NCBI GenBank assembly: GCA_017548365.1
Contig: JAFZAC010000041.1
Coordinates: forward strand, 1-64,000
Length of the DNA stretch: 64,000 nucleotides
DNA from: Muribaculaceae bacterium
GTDB taxonomy: Bacteria; Bacteroidota; Bacteroidia; Bacteroidales; Muribaculaceae
Reading direction: 5' to 3'
Shown: one piece after another, positions 35,711 through 44,816 of the stretch
Position numbering within the stretch: position 1 is the stretch's first letter
Layout: each line of letters starts with the position of its first letter
The notes under the pieces: generated by a model
Seen by the model: the letters and a program-made list of their open reading frames with translations, nothing else
What the model was told of the DNA's origin: nothing
Database searches by the model: none
Translations under genes and position numbers: made by a program

Positions 35711-36289
35711 ATGCGACAATTTACACCCGAAGAACAGCTTGAACTTAATAAAATGATGTGTGGCGAGCCATATGACGCCAGCGACAATACCTTGCTTCTT
35801 GACATCTTGCAGGAAACACAGGAGATGTGCCGTGATTATAATAACATTCGCCCATCAGACTATGATGAGAAAACAGCTCTCATCAAGCGCATATTGGGCA
35901 AAACCGGTGAGAATTTGAAGATTGTCCAACCATTCTTCTGCGACTATGGTTTCAACATCGAGGTTGGTGAAGATTTCTTTGCAAACACTGGCATGGTTAT
36001 ACTTGATGAAGCAAAAGTCACCTTTGGCAATAATGTTTTTATTGGACCTAATTGCTCGTTCTATACTCCATGCCACCCACTTGATGCAGAAAGCCGCAAA
36101 GCTGGCAAACAGTGGTCGCTCCCTATTACAGTGGGCAACAATGTTTGGCTTGGTGGTAATGTGACGGTATGCCCTGGTGTGTCAATAGGCGATGGTTCAG
36201 TTATTGGTGCCGGCAGTGTGGTAACCAATAATATACCCTCAGGCGTACTTGCAGCTGGCAATCCCTGCAAGGTAATCAAAAAACTATAA
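35711..36289 (+). CDS. Sugar O-acetyltransferase (maltose/galactoside type)
   Basis: Left-handed beta-helix acetyl-CoA transferase of the maltose/galactoside acetyltransferase group, 192 residues. An N-terminal Mac domain (QLELNKMMCGEPYDASD) precedes hexapeptide repeats (VTFGNNVFIGPN, ITVGNNVWLGGNVTV, VSIGDGSVIGAGSVV). The catalytic histidine is the one in TPCHPLD. It acetylates a sugar hydroxyl in the cytosol; the natural acceptor is not known, but its place behind a GH2 gene suggests a galactoside-type product. Confidence 0.88.
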   Translation: MRQFTPEEQLELNKMMCGEPYDASDNTLLLDILQETQEMCRDYNNIRPSDYDEKTALIKRILGKTGENLKIVQPFFCDYGFNIEVGEDFFANTGMVILDEAKVTFGNNVFIGPNCSFYTPCHPLDAESRKAGKQWSLPITVGNNVWLGGNVTVCPGVSIGDGSVIGAGSVVTNNIPSGVLAAGNPCKVIKKL

Positions 36290-36301
36290 AATTAACGTAT
36301 A

Positions 36302-37225
36302 ATGATATATATACTCATAGCACTTGTAATGGGATTTTGCACCCCATTACAAACTGCAGCCAACTCTCGGATGCGGCAACTTGTGAGTTCTGCGCCATTG
36401 TCAACTCTTATTTCATTTGCTGTATCAACAATAGTGCTAATTGTTGTAGCAATCATCGCATCCATTCCATTGATTCCCTCGTATCAAGCGTTTAATGACG
36501 CACCCTGGTGGAGCTGGTTTATTGGTGTTATCCCGCTTATAACCATTACAATCGCTATTCATCTATTTAAGGAGATAGGACAACTCCAGGCCTTGGTTAT
36601 TCCCATGTTCAGCCAGTTGCTCTTTAGCTTGTGCATTGATAATTTTGGGTGGTTTGGTGCAAGAGTGATGCCCATGAGCTGGCAGCGTGTCATTGGAGCT
36701 TTGCTGCTGATTGTGGGAGTGACAATGGTAGTAATTATTCCTCGGCTTAATAATAACACCAAAACCGACAATGAAGGACTCCGTCAATTGCTGTGGCAAC
36801 TGGCTGCTGTATTATCGGGATGTCTCTCAGCTATAGTTGGAGCTATTCTAGCCTCTCTAGGACAAGTAATAGGATCGGCAATCCAGGCCACTACGGTGCT
36901 TTTTGCCATTGCCACAGGAGTGATGATAGTATTTTGTTGCATAAATGGCAGTGTTATTAAGTTAAGAAAAGCGTTCACAACCGATGCTCCTTGGTGGATA
37001 TGGATTGGAGGCATTATGGGCGCTATCATCGTCTATAGCAATGCCTGGCTTATACCATTGATTGGCGTGAGCGTATTCATGATGGCGCTACTCATTGGCC
37101 AACTCCTGCTCAGCTTGCTTATGGAGCGAAACGGCTGGCTTGGAGCACCGAAGAAACACATTTCTTGGGCTCAATATGCTGGAATAATCATAATGCTTGC
37201 AGGAGTATTTATGATAAAGTTTTAA
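36302..37225 (+). CDS. DMT-superfamily transporter (DUF606/YdcZ type)
   Basis: Inner-membrane protein of 307 residues with about ten helices in two homologous halves. Each half opens with a similar motif (GFCTPLQTAANSRMRQ in the first, SGCLSAIVGAILASLGQVIGS in the second), as in DUF606 proteins duplicated in one chain. Substrate unknown. Last gene of the GH2 operon; the nearby terminator works mainly for the converging nuo genes but may stop this transcript too. Confidence 0.82.
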   Translation: MIYILIALVMGFCTPLQTAANSRMRQLVSSAPLSTLISFAVSTIVLIVVAIIASIPLIPSYQAFNDAPWWSWFIGVIPLITITIAIHLFKEIGQLQALVIPMFSQLLFSLCIDNFGWFGARVMPMSWQRVIGALLLIVGVTMVVIIPRLNNNTKTDNEGLRQLLWQLAAVLSGCLSAIVGAILASLGQVIGSAIQATTVLFAIATGVMIVFCCINGSVIKLRKAFTTDAPWWIWIGGIMGAIIVYSNAWLIPLIGVSVFMMALLIGQLLLSLLMERNGWLGAPKKHISWAQYAGIIIMLAGVFMIKF

Positions 37226-37259
37226 GCCAATATCGCGAAATCACTAAGATGCTTGAAAC

Positions 37260-37296
37260 AAAATAAAAAAAAGGAGGCGGCACTTGATGCCGCCTC
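37260..37296 (-). terminator. Strong terminator of the nuo-atp supercluster
   Basis: A perfect 8-bp GC-rich stem (GAGGCGGC 37274-37281 with GCCGCCTC 37289-37296). On the minus strand it is followed by CCTTTTTTTTATTTTG. It lies 28 bases after the nuoN stop. On the plus strand the tail is less T-rich (TACTATTTTAG), so it is stronger for the minus strand. Confidence 0.88.
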
Positions 37297-37323
37297 TACT
37301 ATTTTAGTTCAAATAAAGAATGA

Positions 37324-38784
37324 TTAAATCATTGAGAACATGCTGGTGAGGGATGATGTGATATCACTCAGGCTTGTGTAGATACAACTTACAAGACCGA
37401 TAAGGATAATACCCAAAGTGCAAATCCAAAGTCCTGCACGCTCGGTCCAGTGTGACTTTAATGCTGGAATCACACAGTCGTCTTGACGGATAAACATCGC
37501 CTTAACTACTAACAGATAGTAATAGAGTGAAATGATTGTGTTGATCAACGCAATGAGTACGAGTACATAGATCGCCACACTACCAGTTTTAGCTGCTCCC
37601 AAGAAGATGAAGAACTTACTGAAGAATCCAGCAAATGGTGGGATACCACCAAGTGAGAACATTGCAAGCATCATCACGAAAGCTAACCACGGATTGGTCT
37701 TGAACAATCCATTATAATCATCGGTTGTAACTTTACCAGTCTTACGCTCAATTACTGCTATCACACCGAAAGCAGCGAGGTTGCTGAATATGTAGACCAG
37801 GATATAGTACATCATTGATGCCATACCCACTGCATTGGCTGATATCACACCAAGCATTATATAACCTGCCTGAGATATTGATGAGAATGCCAAGAATCGC
37901 TTGAGGTTGCGCTGGCGAATGGCAAACAAGTTACCAACAGTGATTGTTATCACAATAATTGCATACAACATCCATTCCCAAACAGGAGCATAGGCAGCAC
38001 CAAAGACCTGAACCAGAATCACAAAGAATGCGAACGCAGCCGAGCCCTTGCTGATTACCGACAGATAACTGGTAACCATAGTAGGAGCACCCTGATATAC
38101 ATCGGCTGTCCACAGATGGAATGGAACAAGTGAAAGCTTGTAGCCTACACCCGAAATAAGGAATGCCAGCGCCACGATGAGCAACAGCGACTTATCACCA
38201 ACAATCATAGTTGCTATATCGGTGAAATAGAGGGTGCCTGTGAGGCCGTAAACAAACGAGAGTCCCAGCAACATGATAGCCGAAGAGAACACTGCAGTAA
38301 GAACATATTTGGCAGCAGCCTCATGACTCTCGTAGTACTTCTTCTCAAATGCCACCAAAGTAGCCAATGGCAATGACGCTGTCTCTAGACCAATCACGAA
38401 CAACAAGAAGTGACGTCCAGAAATCATCAGGTACATACCAAAGAGAGTCAATATAATAAGCTCATAGAACTCACCACGTCGAATGCTCACAAAGTCACTA
38501 TTTGCCCACTTGATAGACTGCAGTAACACTATGAACATGCCAATGTTTAGAATGTTCTTCATTGCCCATGTAGCCTTGTTTGACTCAAACATTTCGCCAA
38601 ACACCATTCCGTCTGGAACAGGTAAGAAGCTGAATATCGTGAAAATGCCAAACACAACAGTCGCAAACAAGGGTAATCCCTTAAGCGTCTTAGTGGGCAT
38701 AAAAGTGTCATATAAGAATACTAGCAAGAAAACGACCAAAAGCCCTATCTCTTGCGGCATCATTAAAAATTGAGAATAATCCAT
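37324..38784 (-). CDS. nuoN: Complex I subunit NuoN
   Basis: Antiporter-like proton-pumping subunit of the membrane arm of NADH:quinone oxidoreductase-type complex I. It has 486 residues and about fourteen helices. The Proton_antipo_M core is visible, with the conserved glutamate in FVIGLETASLPL and lysine-bearing GVGYKLSLVPFHLW, followed by DVYQGAPT. Last gene of the run; a strong terminator follows. Confidence 0.92.
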   Translation of the reverse strand: MDYSQFLMMPQEIGLLVVFLLVFLYDTFMPTKTLKGLPLFATVVFGIFTIFSFLPVPDGMVFGEMFESNKATWAMKNILNIGMFIVLLQSIKWANSDFVSIRRGEFYELIILTLFGMYLMISGRHFLLFVIGLETASLPLATLVAFEKKYYESHEAAAKYVLTAVFSSAIMLLGLSFVYGLTGTLYFTDIATMIVGDKSLLLIVALAFLISGVGYKLSLVPFHLWTADVYQGAPTMVTSYLSVISKGSAAFAFFVILVQVFGAAYAPVWEWMLYAIIVITITVGNLFAIRQRNLKRFLAFSSISQAGYIMLGVISANAVGMASMMYYILVYIFSNLAAFGVIAVIERKTGKVTTDDYNGLFKTNPWLAFVMMLAMFSLGGIPPFAGFFSKFFIFLGAAKTGSVAIYVLVLIALINTIISLYYYLLVVKAMFIRQDDCVIPALKSHWTERAGLWICTLGIILIGLVSCIYTSLSDITSSLTSMFSMI

Positions 38785-38819
38785 AAGTATATTATCTGTT
38801 TTTTAATTCAACACTATAA

Positions 38820-40340
38820 TTACATAACACTTGTCAATGCCTTCACTACAGGTGTGAAGCTGTCACGAATGATATCGATAAAGAAATTGGGGAAGCAACC
38901 AATGATTGCCACAGCAATAATGAGTGTTGCTGTAGAAATGCGTTCGGTAGCATCGGCATCGGTGAGGGTGCGGTGATGCTCATCCTGGACGGCACCATAT
39001 AGAAGCTTGCCTACAACACGCAAGATATATACTGCGGTGATGACTATTGATGTGGTTGCTGCAATTGTGAGCACGCGACGGAACATGTCTTGGTGTTCAA
39101 ATGATCCAACGAATATTGTCATCTCGGCCACAAATCCGCTCAAACCTGGCAGACCTAACGACGCGAAACCGGCAATCACATATCCAACACCCAAATATGG
39201 CATGATGTGCATCAATCCGCCCATCTCACGAATATCACGAGTGTGGGTGCGACCATAAATCATACCGATGAGTGCAAAGAACAAAGCTGTCATCAAACCA
39301 TGCGAAAGCATTTGAAGCACAGCTCCTGTCATTGCTGTCTTGTTGAACATCAAGATTGCGAAAAGTACCATGCCACAATGGCTTACCGACGAATAGGCAT
39401 TAATGTACTTGAGATCGGTTTGCACACATGCGCTGAAAGCACCATATACAATGCTAATGCCTGTCAAAGTGAGGAATATCCATCCCAACTGTTGAGCTGC
39501 AAATGGCATTAGGAAGATAGCGATGCGGAAGCAGCCATAACCTCCCAACTTCATAAGTACTCCAGCATGAAGCATTGATACTGCTGTTGGCGCACTAGCA
39601 TGACCATCGGGCGACCAAGTGTGGAATGGGAACATTGCACCCAGCACACCAAATCCCACAAAGGTGAGTGGGAAGAGGTAATACTGCCAATTGTGAGGTA
39701 TTGCATCATTTTTGGCAATCTCAAGGATATTCATAGTTAGCTGCTGACCTTCGTGTGCCGAGTGGAAATAGATACCAATTAAACCCAGCATCAAGAATGC
39801 CGATCCACCCATAAGCATGAGCGTAAGTTTCATAGCACTGTAGTTCTTATTACCACTACCCCACACACCAATTAAGAGGTACATTGGGATAAGAGCAACC
39901 TCATAGAACATGAACATTGTGAATAGGTCAATGCTGATAAAGAAACCAAACACACCCGTAGAAAGCAGGAAGAACCACAAGAAGAACTGCTTGGGCAGTG
40001 GGTCCATCTTCCATGAAGCGAAAACGCCCGCAAAGACGATAAACGCTGACAGAAGAATCATTACTACCGACACACCATCTACACCAAGCGCAAGCTTGAT
40101 ATTTAGTGGTTCATACCAAGTGACGCTAGTTTGCAGTATCATATCACTTGTTTCACCTGTAGCTCGAGCATGCAGGAAGAAAATCACCAAATATATAGCC
40201 AAAGCCACAAGTGCTGTAGCGCCAGTAACGGCAACGGCTCTAATCGCGTCGATGCCCTTGTTCTTGGTCAAGGCTAAGCCCGCCAGTGTGAGCACCGGAA
40301 TAATCACGAAATAAATAAGCATATTAGAGAAAATTTCCAT
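38820..40340 (-). CDS. nuoM: Complex I subunit NuoM
   Basis: Antiporter-like membrane subunit of 506 residues. The family marks are MFYEVALIPMYLLIGVWG with the key glutamate, PFHTWSPDGHASAPTAVSMLHAGVLMK-type sequence (residues about 235-260) with its lysine, and HMGMV-equivalent SVSHCGMVL. About fourteen helices. It is separated by 28-35 bases from nuoL and nuoN. Confidence 0.93.
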   Translation of the reverse strand: MEIFSNMLIYFVIIPVLTLAGLALTKNKGIDAIRAVAVTGATALVALAIYLVIFFLHARATGETSDMILQTSVTWYEPLNIKLALGVDGVSVVMILLSAFIVFAGVFASWKMDPLPKQFFLWFFLLSTGVFGFFISIDLFTMFMFYEVALIPMYLLIGVWGSGNKNYSAMKLTLMLMGGSAFLMLGLIGIYFHSAHEGQQLTMNILEIAKNDAIPHNWQYYLFPLTFVGFGVLGAMFPFHTWSPDGHASAPTAVSMLHAGVLMKLGGYGCFRIAIFLMPFAAQQLGWIFLTLTGISIVYGAFSACVQTDLKYINAYSSVSHCGMVLFAILMFNKTAMTGAVLQMLSHGLMTALFFALIGMIYGRTHTRDIREMGGLMHIMPYLGVGYVIAGFASLGLPGLSGFVAEMTIFVGSFEHQDMFRRVLTIAATTSIVITAVYILRVVGKLLYGAVQDEHHRTLTDADATERISTATLIIAVAIIGCFPNFFIDIIRDSFTPVVKALTSVM

Positions 40341-40368
40341 AATCTTTACTGTATTTTAGAACCGTTGA

Positions 40369-42351
40369 TTAAAAGAATAAAATCACTGCACCAGTAATGG
40401 CTGCAAGCAGCACCGCACCGATGATATAGTAGGAAACATAACCTTGAACATTACCCGATTGCATCTTTCGTATGCCAAACGAAGCGCTGTTAGTAACATT
40501 GCCCAGCAAGTTGAAGAAGCCATCAATGATGGTGCGGTCAAACCATGCAATGGGTTTACTGATGCCCTGGAAGATAATCTTATGGGTAATGAACTGATAA
40601 AGCTCATCCATGTAGAAGCGACGGTAGCTTGCTGTCCATAGTCCTTTGAACATTGTCGCAAGTTTGTCGGGCAGCGGATTCTCTTTCCAATACATCACAG
40701 TAGCCAGACCTATACCAATCAGAGCAATTCCCACACTTGCTCCTGCTACAGGCAAGTTCAAGTGAGTCTCAAGCAGGTTACCATCCCAAGTGACTAGTTT
40801 GCCGAATGGAACAAATCCAGCCACGCACGAGATAAGAGCCAGCACAATAAGAGGCACAGTCATAGTCCAAGGCTGGTCTTTTGGAGCATGTTCACCATGT
40901 ACCTCATGTTTCTTCCAGAAGAAGATAAGGTAGTAGATACGGAACATGTAGAATGCTGTCATTCCAGCAACCATACTCATCCACAAACCCCAACCTATTC
41001 CTTTCTCATAGCAAGCTACGAGGATTTCGTCCTTACTGAAGAATCCAGCAAAAGGCGGAATACCTGCAATTGCCAAGCAGCCAATCAAGAAGGCTATGCT
41101 GGTGATGGGCATAAACTTGTGCAAGCCGTGCATCTTGCTGTTCTCGTTACTATGAACTGCATGGATAATAGCACCGGCACACAGGAAGAGCAACGCCTTG
41201 AACATCGCATGAGTGAACAAGTGGAACATAGATGCCATATAGCCAAGACCAGCTTCATGACCACCAATAAGCTTGCTATTGGCAGAGCTAACGGCAAGTG
41301 ATGTCATCATGAAAGCAATTTGAGAAATGGTCGAAAATGCAAGAGCACGTTTAATATCACTCTGAGTGCAAGCAACAGCTGCCGCATAGAATGCGGTGAA
41401 GGCTCCTACAACACATATAATGTCCATAGCACCCTGTTCCAACACATAAAGAGGGAACATGCGGGCTACAAGGAACACACCAGCCACAACCATTGTAGCG
41501 GCATGGATAAGTGCCGAGACTGGAGTTGGACCCTCCATAGCGTCGGGAAGCCAAATATGCAAAGGATACATAGCACTCTTACCAGCTCCACCAATAAATA
41601 TGAAAGTCAGCGCCCATCCAGTAACCGAGCATCCCATAAAGGTGAGACCTTGTGCGCTTGTGAATGCGTTGCAAACATCATGTCCATTGGCACCCATGAT
41701 TTCTTTGAAATCAAACGTCTTGGTATAGAACGAGAGAATCAAAATACCAATCAGGAAGAACAGGTCGGCAAGACGTGTAACGATAAACGCTTTCTTTGAT
41801 GCATGGTTTGCAGGTTGCAGTCCATAATAGAAACCGATGAGAAGATAGGACGAAACACCCACCATCTCAAAGAAGATGAACATCTGGAAAATGTTGGTAG
41901 AAACCACAAGTCCTAACATCGAGAAAGTGAAGAGTGCCAAATCGGCATAGTAACGTTGGAAACCTTTTTCGGGGTTACCATCATGGTCGCTCATATAGCC
42001 AAGACTATAGAGATGAACCATAAACGAAACAGTACTGATTACAATGAGCATCATCGCCGAGATTGGATCGACAAGAACTCCCAGCTTCACGACAAGTTTG
42101 TCGGCATAGAATGAAAGCCATGTCCAGTCGGTTGTCACGACTTGTTGCCTAACTCCGTCAAGCATTTGTCCCTCGCCATTGCCAAAGAAATAAGTAAACG
42201 CTATGGCATAGGCCCATACTGTTGTCACAGCCATACCAAGCACACCTATTACACCGGTAATCTTGCGAGGCATCTTAGTGGCTACAAGTCCCAGAAACAG
42301 GAACATGAAAAATGGTATGGCAAGAACGTATATTGTACTACTTAGTGGCAT
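40369..42351 (-). CDS. nuoL: Complex I subunit NuoL
   Basis: The distal antiporter-like subunit, 660 residues. The N-terminal Proton_antipo_N region (LYSLGYMSDH, YYADLALFTFSMLGLV) precedes the core with FFEMVGVSSYLLIGFYY, GAGKSAMYPLHIWLPDAMEGPTP-type motif and HAATMVVAGVFLV. The long C-terminal part is consistent with the lateral helix and final transmembrane anchor that run along the membrane arm. Confidence 0.93.
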   Translation of the reverse strand: MPLSSTIYVLAIPFFMFLFLGLVATKMPRKITGVIGVLGMAVTTVWAYAIAFTYFFGNGEGQMLDGVRQQVVTTDWTWLSFYADKLVVKLGVLVDPISAMMLIVISTVSFMVHLYSLGYMSDHDGNPEKGFQRYYADLALFTFSMLGLVVSTNIFQMFIFFEMVGVSSYLLIGFYYGLQPANHASKKAFIVTRLADLFFLIGILILSFYTKTFDFKEIMGANGHDVCNAFTSAQGLTFMGCSVTGWALTFIFIGGAGKSAMYPLHIWLPDAMEGPTPVSALIHAATMVVAGVFLVARMFPLYVLEQGAMDIICVVGAFTAFYAAAVACTQSDIKRALAFSTISQIAFMMTSLAVSSANSKLIGGHEAGLGYMASMFHLFTHAMFKALLFLCAGAIIHAVHSNENSKMHGLHKFMPITSIAFLIGCLAIAGIPPFAGFFSKDEILVACYEKGIGWGLWMSMVAGMTAFYMFRIYYLIFFWKKHEVHGEHAPKDQPWTMTVPLIVLALISCVAGFVPFGKLVTWDGNLLETHLNLPVAGASVGIALIGIGLATVMYWKENPLPDKLATMFKGLWTASYRRFYMDELYQFITHKIIFQGISKPIAWFDRTIIDGFFNLLGNVTNSASFGIRKMQSGNVQGYVSYYIIGAVLLAAITGAVILFF

Positions 42352-42357
42352 AACTGT

Positions 42358-42669
42358 TTAGAATTTCATTTTGGTTATTTGGTTGATGTCAACATTCTTA
42401 GCAAGACGGTACACATTGATGATGATTGCAATAGCAACAGCCGTTTCGGCAGCAGCAATTGCAATAGCAAACAATGCGAAGAACATACCCTCATGCTGAG
42501 CAGGGAACAAATAACGGTTAAACACTACAAAATTGATATCAACCGAGTTGAGCATCAACTCAAGAGAAATCAACATTGCTATCATATTCTTGCGGGTGAT
42601 GAACCCATACAAGCCACAGCCAAACATCACAAGACTGGGGATTAGATACATTAATAAAGTTAAATCCAT
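42358..42669 (-). CDS. nuoK: Complex I subunit NuoK
   Basis: Small three-helix membrane subunit. I chose the ATG at 42669 (MDLTLLMYLIPSLVMFG), giving 103 residues, because it is the family length and is preceded by GGAGGAGAAC, an unusually good Shine-Dalgarno sequence for this genome. The longer frame begins inside nuoJ. Conserved glutamates are in MLISLELMLNSVDIN and AAAETAVAIAI, as expected for proton translocation. Confidence 0.92.
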   Translation of the reverse strand: MDLTLLMYLIPSLVMFGCGLYGFITRKNMIAMLISLELMLNSVDINFVVFNRYLFPAQHEGMFFALFAIAIAAAETAVAIAIIINVYRLAKNVDINQITKMKF

Positions 42670-42686
42670 GTGTTCTCCTCCTTTCT

Positions 42687-43202
42687 TTAACGTTTGCGTG
42701 CAATTACTACGCCACCAATGATGCATGCTAACAACAATATGCTGACAGCTTCAAATGGCAACAGATATCCATACTTGTCGGTACTAAGCAACATTTGTCC
42801 AAGACGGTCGATATTGAATTCGCTCATCGATGGCAGTGTCTGACTACAGAACTTAGCATATCCAAAGAGAGCGACACCGCACAACACCACACCTGCACAA
42901 CAAGCAACCAAACCAAGGATTCGCTTGTGTGAAGTGAGTGGTTCAGCATCTTCTCCAGGCTTGTGTGTGAGCATGATGGCAAACACAAACAAGACCACGA
43001 TACCACCTGCATAGACGGCAATCTGTGTTGCTCCCAGGAACTCATAGTCCATCTGGAAATAGATGGCTGCTGTTGCCAACAAGACAAAGAGCAAATAAGT
43101 AGCTGAGCGCAAAATCTTCTTTGTCGTCACTGCAAGCACCGAAAATACTATAATTGTCAAAGCAATTATAACATACATGATTACATTTCCGAGTGACTCC
43201 AT
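42687..43202 (-). CDS. nuoJ: Complex I subunit NuoJ
   Basis: Membrane subunit of 171 residues with five helices. ALFYLLF-like RSATYLLFVLLATAAIYFQMDYEFLGATQIAVYAGG is present in the expected place (residues about 33-67), including the conserved bulge around YAGGIVVLFVFAIML. The start codon follows the nuoI stop after one base. Confidence 0.9.
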   Translation of the reverse strand: MESLGNVIMYVIIALTIIVFSVLAVTTKKILRSATYLLFVLLATAAIYFQMDYEFLGATQIAVYAGGIVVLFVFAIMLTHKPGEDAEPLTSHKRILGLVACCAGVVLCGVALFGYAKFCSQTLPSMSEFNIDRLGQMLLSTDKYGYLLPFEAVSILLLACIIGGVVIARKR

Positions 43203-43203
43203 A

Positions 43204-43767
43204 TTATTCTGTTTCTTTTTGTTCTACATTAGGTTGAACATCCTTGGGTTCATCGACCTTAACAGAAGCTTCAGGCTTGGGCGCTGGAGCTGGTTTAGGT
43301 ACTGGCGTGGGTTTTTCCTTCTCGGGCAGATAGTTAAGCTGCTTGAGAAGAGCCTCACGACGGAACACCGCCTGCTCAAAGTCGTTAGAGAACTCAATGG
43401 CATCAGTCGGACATGTGCTCACGCAAAGTCCACAGAAAGTGCAGCTTCCCAAGTCATACATATACTTGTCAAGCTTCATCTTTTTCTTGCCATTGGGCAG
43501 ATCAACCATGCGAGTGATAATCTGAATGGTACCATTAGGACAATTTCGCTCACAAGTCTTGCAAGCGATGCACTTGTGGTAGCCCTCATCATCATAGATG
43601 AACTGCAACGTGGCTCTAAATCTCTCTGGAATCTTCAGATCAGCCCTATTTTCAGGATATTGTTCGGTGATTTTCTTGGTAAAGAGCTCTTTACCCGTCA
43701 CCTCCATTCCCTTGATGAGGCTGTGAGTTCCCTCAAATAGTGAAGAGAAATACTCCTTGATGTTCAT
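43204..43767 (-). CDS. nuoI: Complex I subunit NuoI, 2[4Fe-4S] ferredoxin-like
   Basis: Peripheral-arm subunit of 187 residues that passes electrons through two [4Fe-4S] clusters toward NuoB. Both motifs are complete: CIACKTCERNCP and CTFCGLCVSTCP. The last ~40 residues form an added tail rich in Pro, Lys, Glu and Val (PTPVPKPAPAPKPEAS), not part of the ferredoxin fold. It is the first nuo gene after the atp block, 132 bases downstream of atpG. Confidence 0.93.
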   Translation of the reverse strand: MNIKEYFSSLFEGTHSLIKGMEVTGKELFTKKITEQYPENRADLKIPERFRATLQFIYDDEGYHKCIACKTCERNCPNGTIQIITRMVDLPNGKKKMKLDKYMYDLGSCTFCGLCVSTCPTDAIEFSNDFEQAVFRREALLKQLNYLPEKEKPTPVPKPAPAPKPEASVKVDEPKDVQPNVEQKETE

Positions 43768-43817
43768 ATAATTATGTTTATTTCGGTGCTGTGCTAAAGC
43801 AACACTCTAATAACTAC

Positions 43818-43867
43818 TTTATGCCTTAAAATATATTGTGATGTGCCATGGCGTCGACAGGCATAAA
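43818..43867. other. Inverted repeat at the atpG-nuoI junction
   Basis: TTTATGCC (43818-43825) and GGCATAAA (43860-43867) are perfect inverted copies 34 bases apart. A palindrome GCCATGGC lies between. This is in the largest gap inside the nuo-atp run. There is no T-tract, so it is not an obvious terminator; an RNA processing or stability element is possible. Confidence 0.5.
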
Positions 43868-43899
43868 ACAATCGTCCGCTGTTGGCATGTTATTTTCTA

Positions 43900-44787
43900 T
43901 TAACGCTCCACTTGGCCACCAAGAATATCGAGTAACTCGGTGGTAATGCTCTGCTGACGCAGTTTGTTGTATTCCAGGTTTAGCTCCTCAAGAAGTTCGG
44001 CAGCATTGTCACTTGCTGTCTGCATTGCCATCACGCGAGATGCCTGCTCAGATGCAGTGCTAGAGACAAAAATCTCTTGCATTGTAGAACGCAGGTGCAG
44101 TGGAAGCACGCTGTTGAAGATGCTGTTGGCATCTGGTTCAAAGATGCAAGGACTTGCAGCGGCACGTGGGTCCACATCCTTTGCAAGTGCCTCGGCACTC
44201 AATGGCAGCAGTTGCTCTTGTGTCATAAGCTGACGACTTGAACTTACATACTGCATATAAGCAACATCTACACGGTCATAAGTGTGATCAACAAAACGAC
44301 TACGAAGCAACTCAGTAAAATCAGTTAACTGTTCCATAGTGCTCCTGGTGCTCATGAAAGAAACGTCCTCCACCTTGACACTCTTAGACGCAATTTTGCG
44401 TACAGCCTTCGAAATCTTTTTGCCCACTGGTATTATAGTGATGCTCAATTTCTTGCCATACTGCATGTGCAAAGTATCAATTGCATCGAGCAACTTCTTG
44501 AAGATGTTGATATTGAAAGCACCACACAAGCCGTCGTCACTACCGTAAACTACCAGCGCAACGCTTCGCACTTCACGCTCCTCAATTAAAGGCGAGACGA
44601 ATTCCTGATCGGTTATGAGCAGATGGCTGAGCACGTCACGCACCATCCCACGATAGGGCTTGAGGCGCTGCAACTGTCCTGTAGCCTTGTGCATCTTGGC
44701 AGACGAAATCATCTTCATCGCGCTTGTTGTCTTCTCGGTCGAAGCAACCGAACCAATGCGTCCTTTAAGTTCTCGAAGTGTTGCCAT
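43900..44787 (-). CDS. atpG: ATP synthase F1 gamma subunit
   Basis: Central rotor shaft of F1, 295 residues. The N-terminal helix ATLRELKGRIGSVASTEKTTSAMKMIS-type sequence and the C-terminal helix with ASDNAAELLEELNLEYNKLRQQSITTELLDI give the expected antiparallel coiled coil. VYGSDDGLCGAFN is the conserved Rossmann-part motif. Last gene of the atp block; nuoI follows on the same strand. Confidence 0.93.
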   Translation of the reverse strand: MATLRELKGRIGSVASTEKTTSAMKMISSAKMHKATGQLQRLKPYRGMVRDVLSHLLITDQEFVSPLIEEREVRSVALVVYGSDDGLCGAFNINIFKKLLDAIDTLHMQYGKKLSITIIPVGKKISKAVRKIASKSVKVEDVSFMSTRSTMEQLTDFTELLRSRFVDHTYDRVDVAYMQYVSSSRQLMTQEQLLPLSAEALAKDVDPRAAASPCIFEPDANSIFNSVLPLHLRSTMQEIFVSSTASEQASRVMAMQTASDNAAELLEELNLEYNKLRQQSITTELLDILGGQVER

Positions 44788-44816
44788 TAAAGCTAAACCT
44801 TTAAATCAACAAATTA

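Noticed and set aside
41320-41799. 159-residue frame opposite nuoL
   Set aside because: Antisense to nuoL, with cysteine/histidine-rich composition typical of reversed membrane-protein codons.
43177-43740. 187-residue frame opposite nuoI
   Set aside because: It is the antisense shadow of a clearly identified nuoI gene and has no family features.
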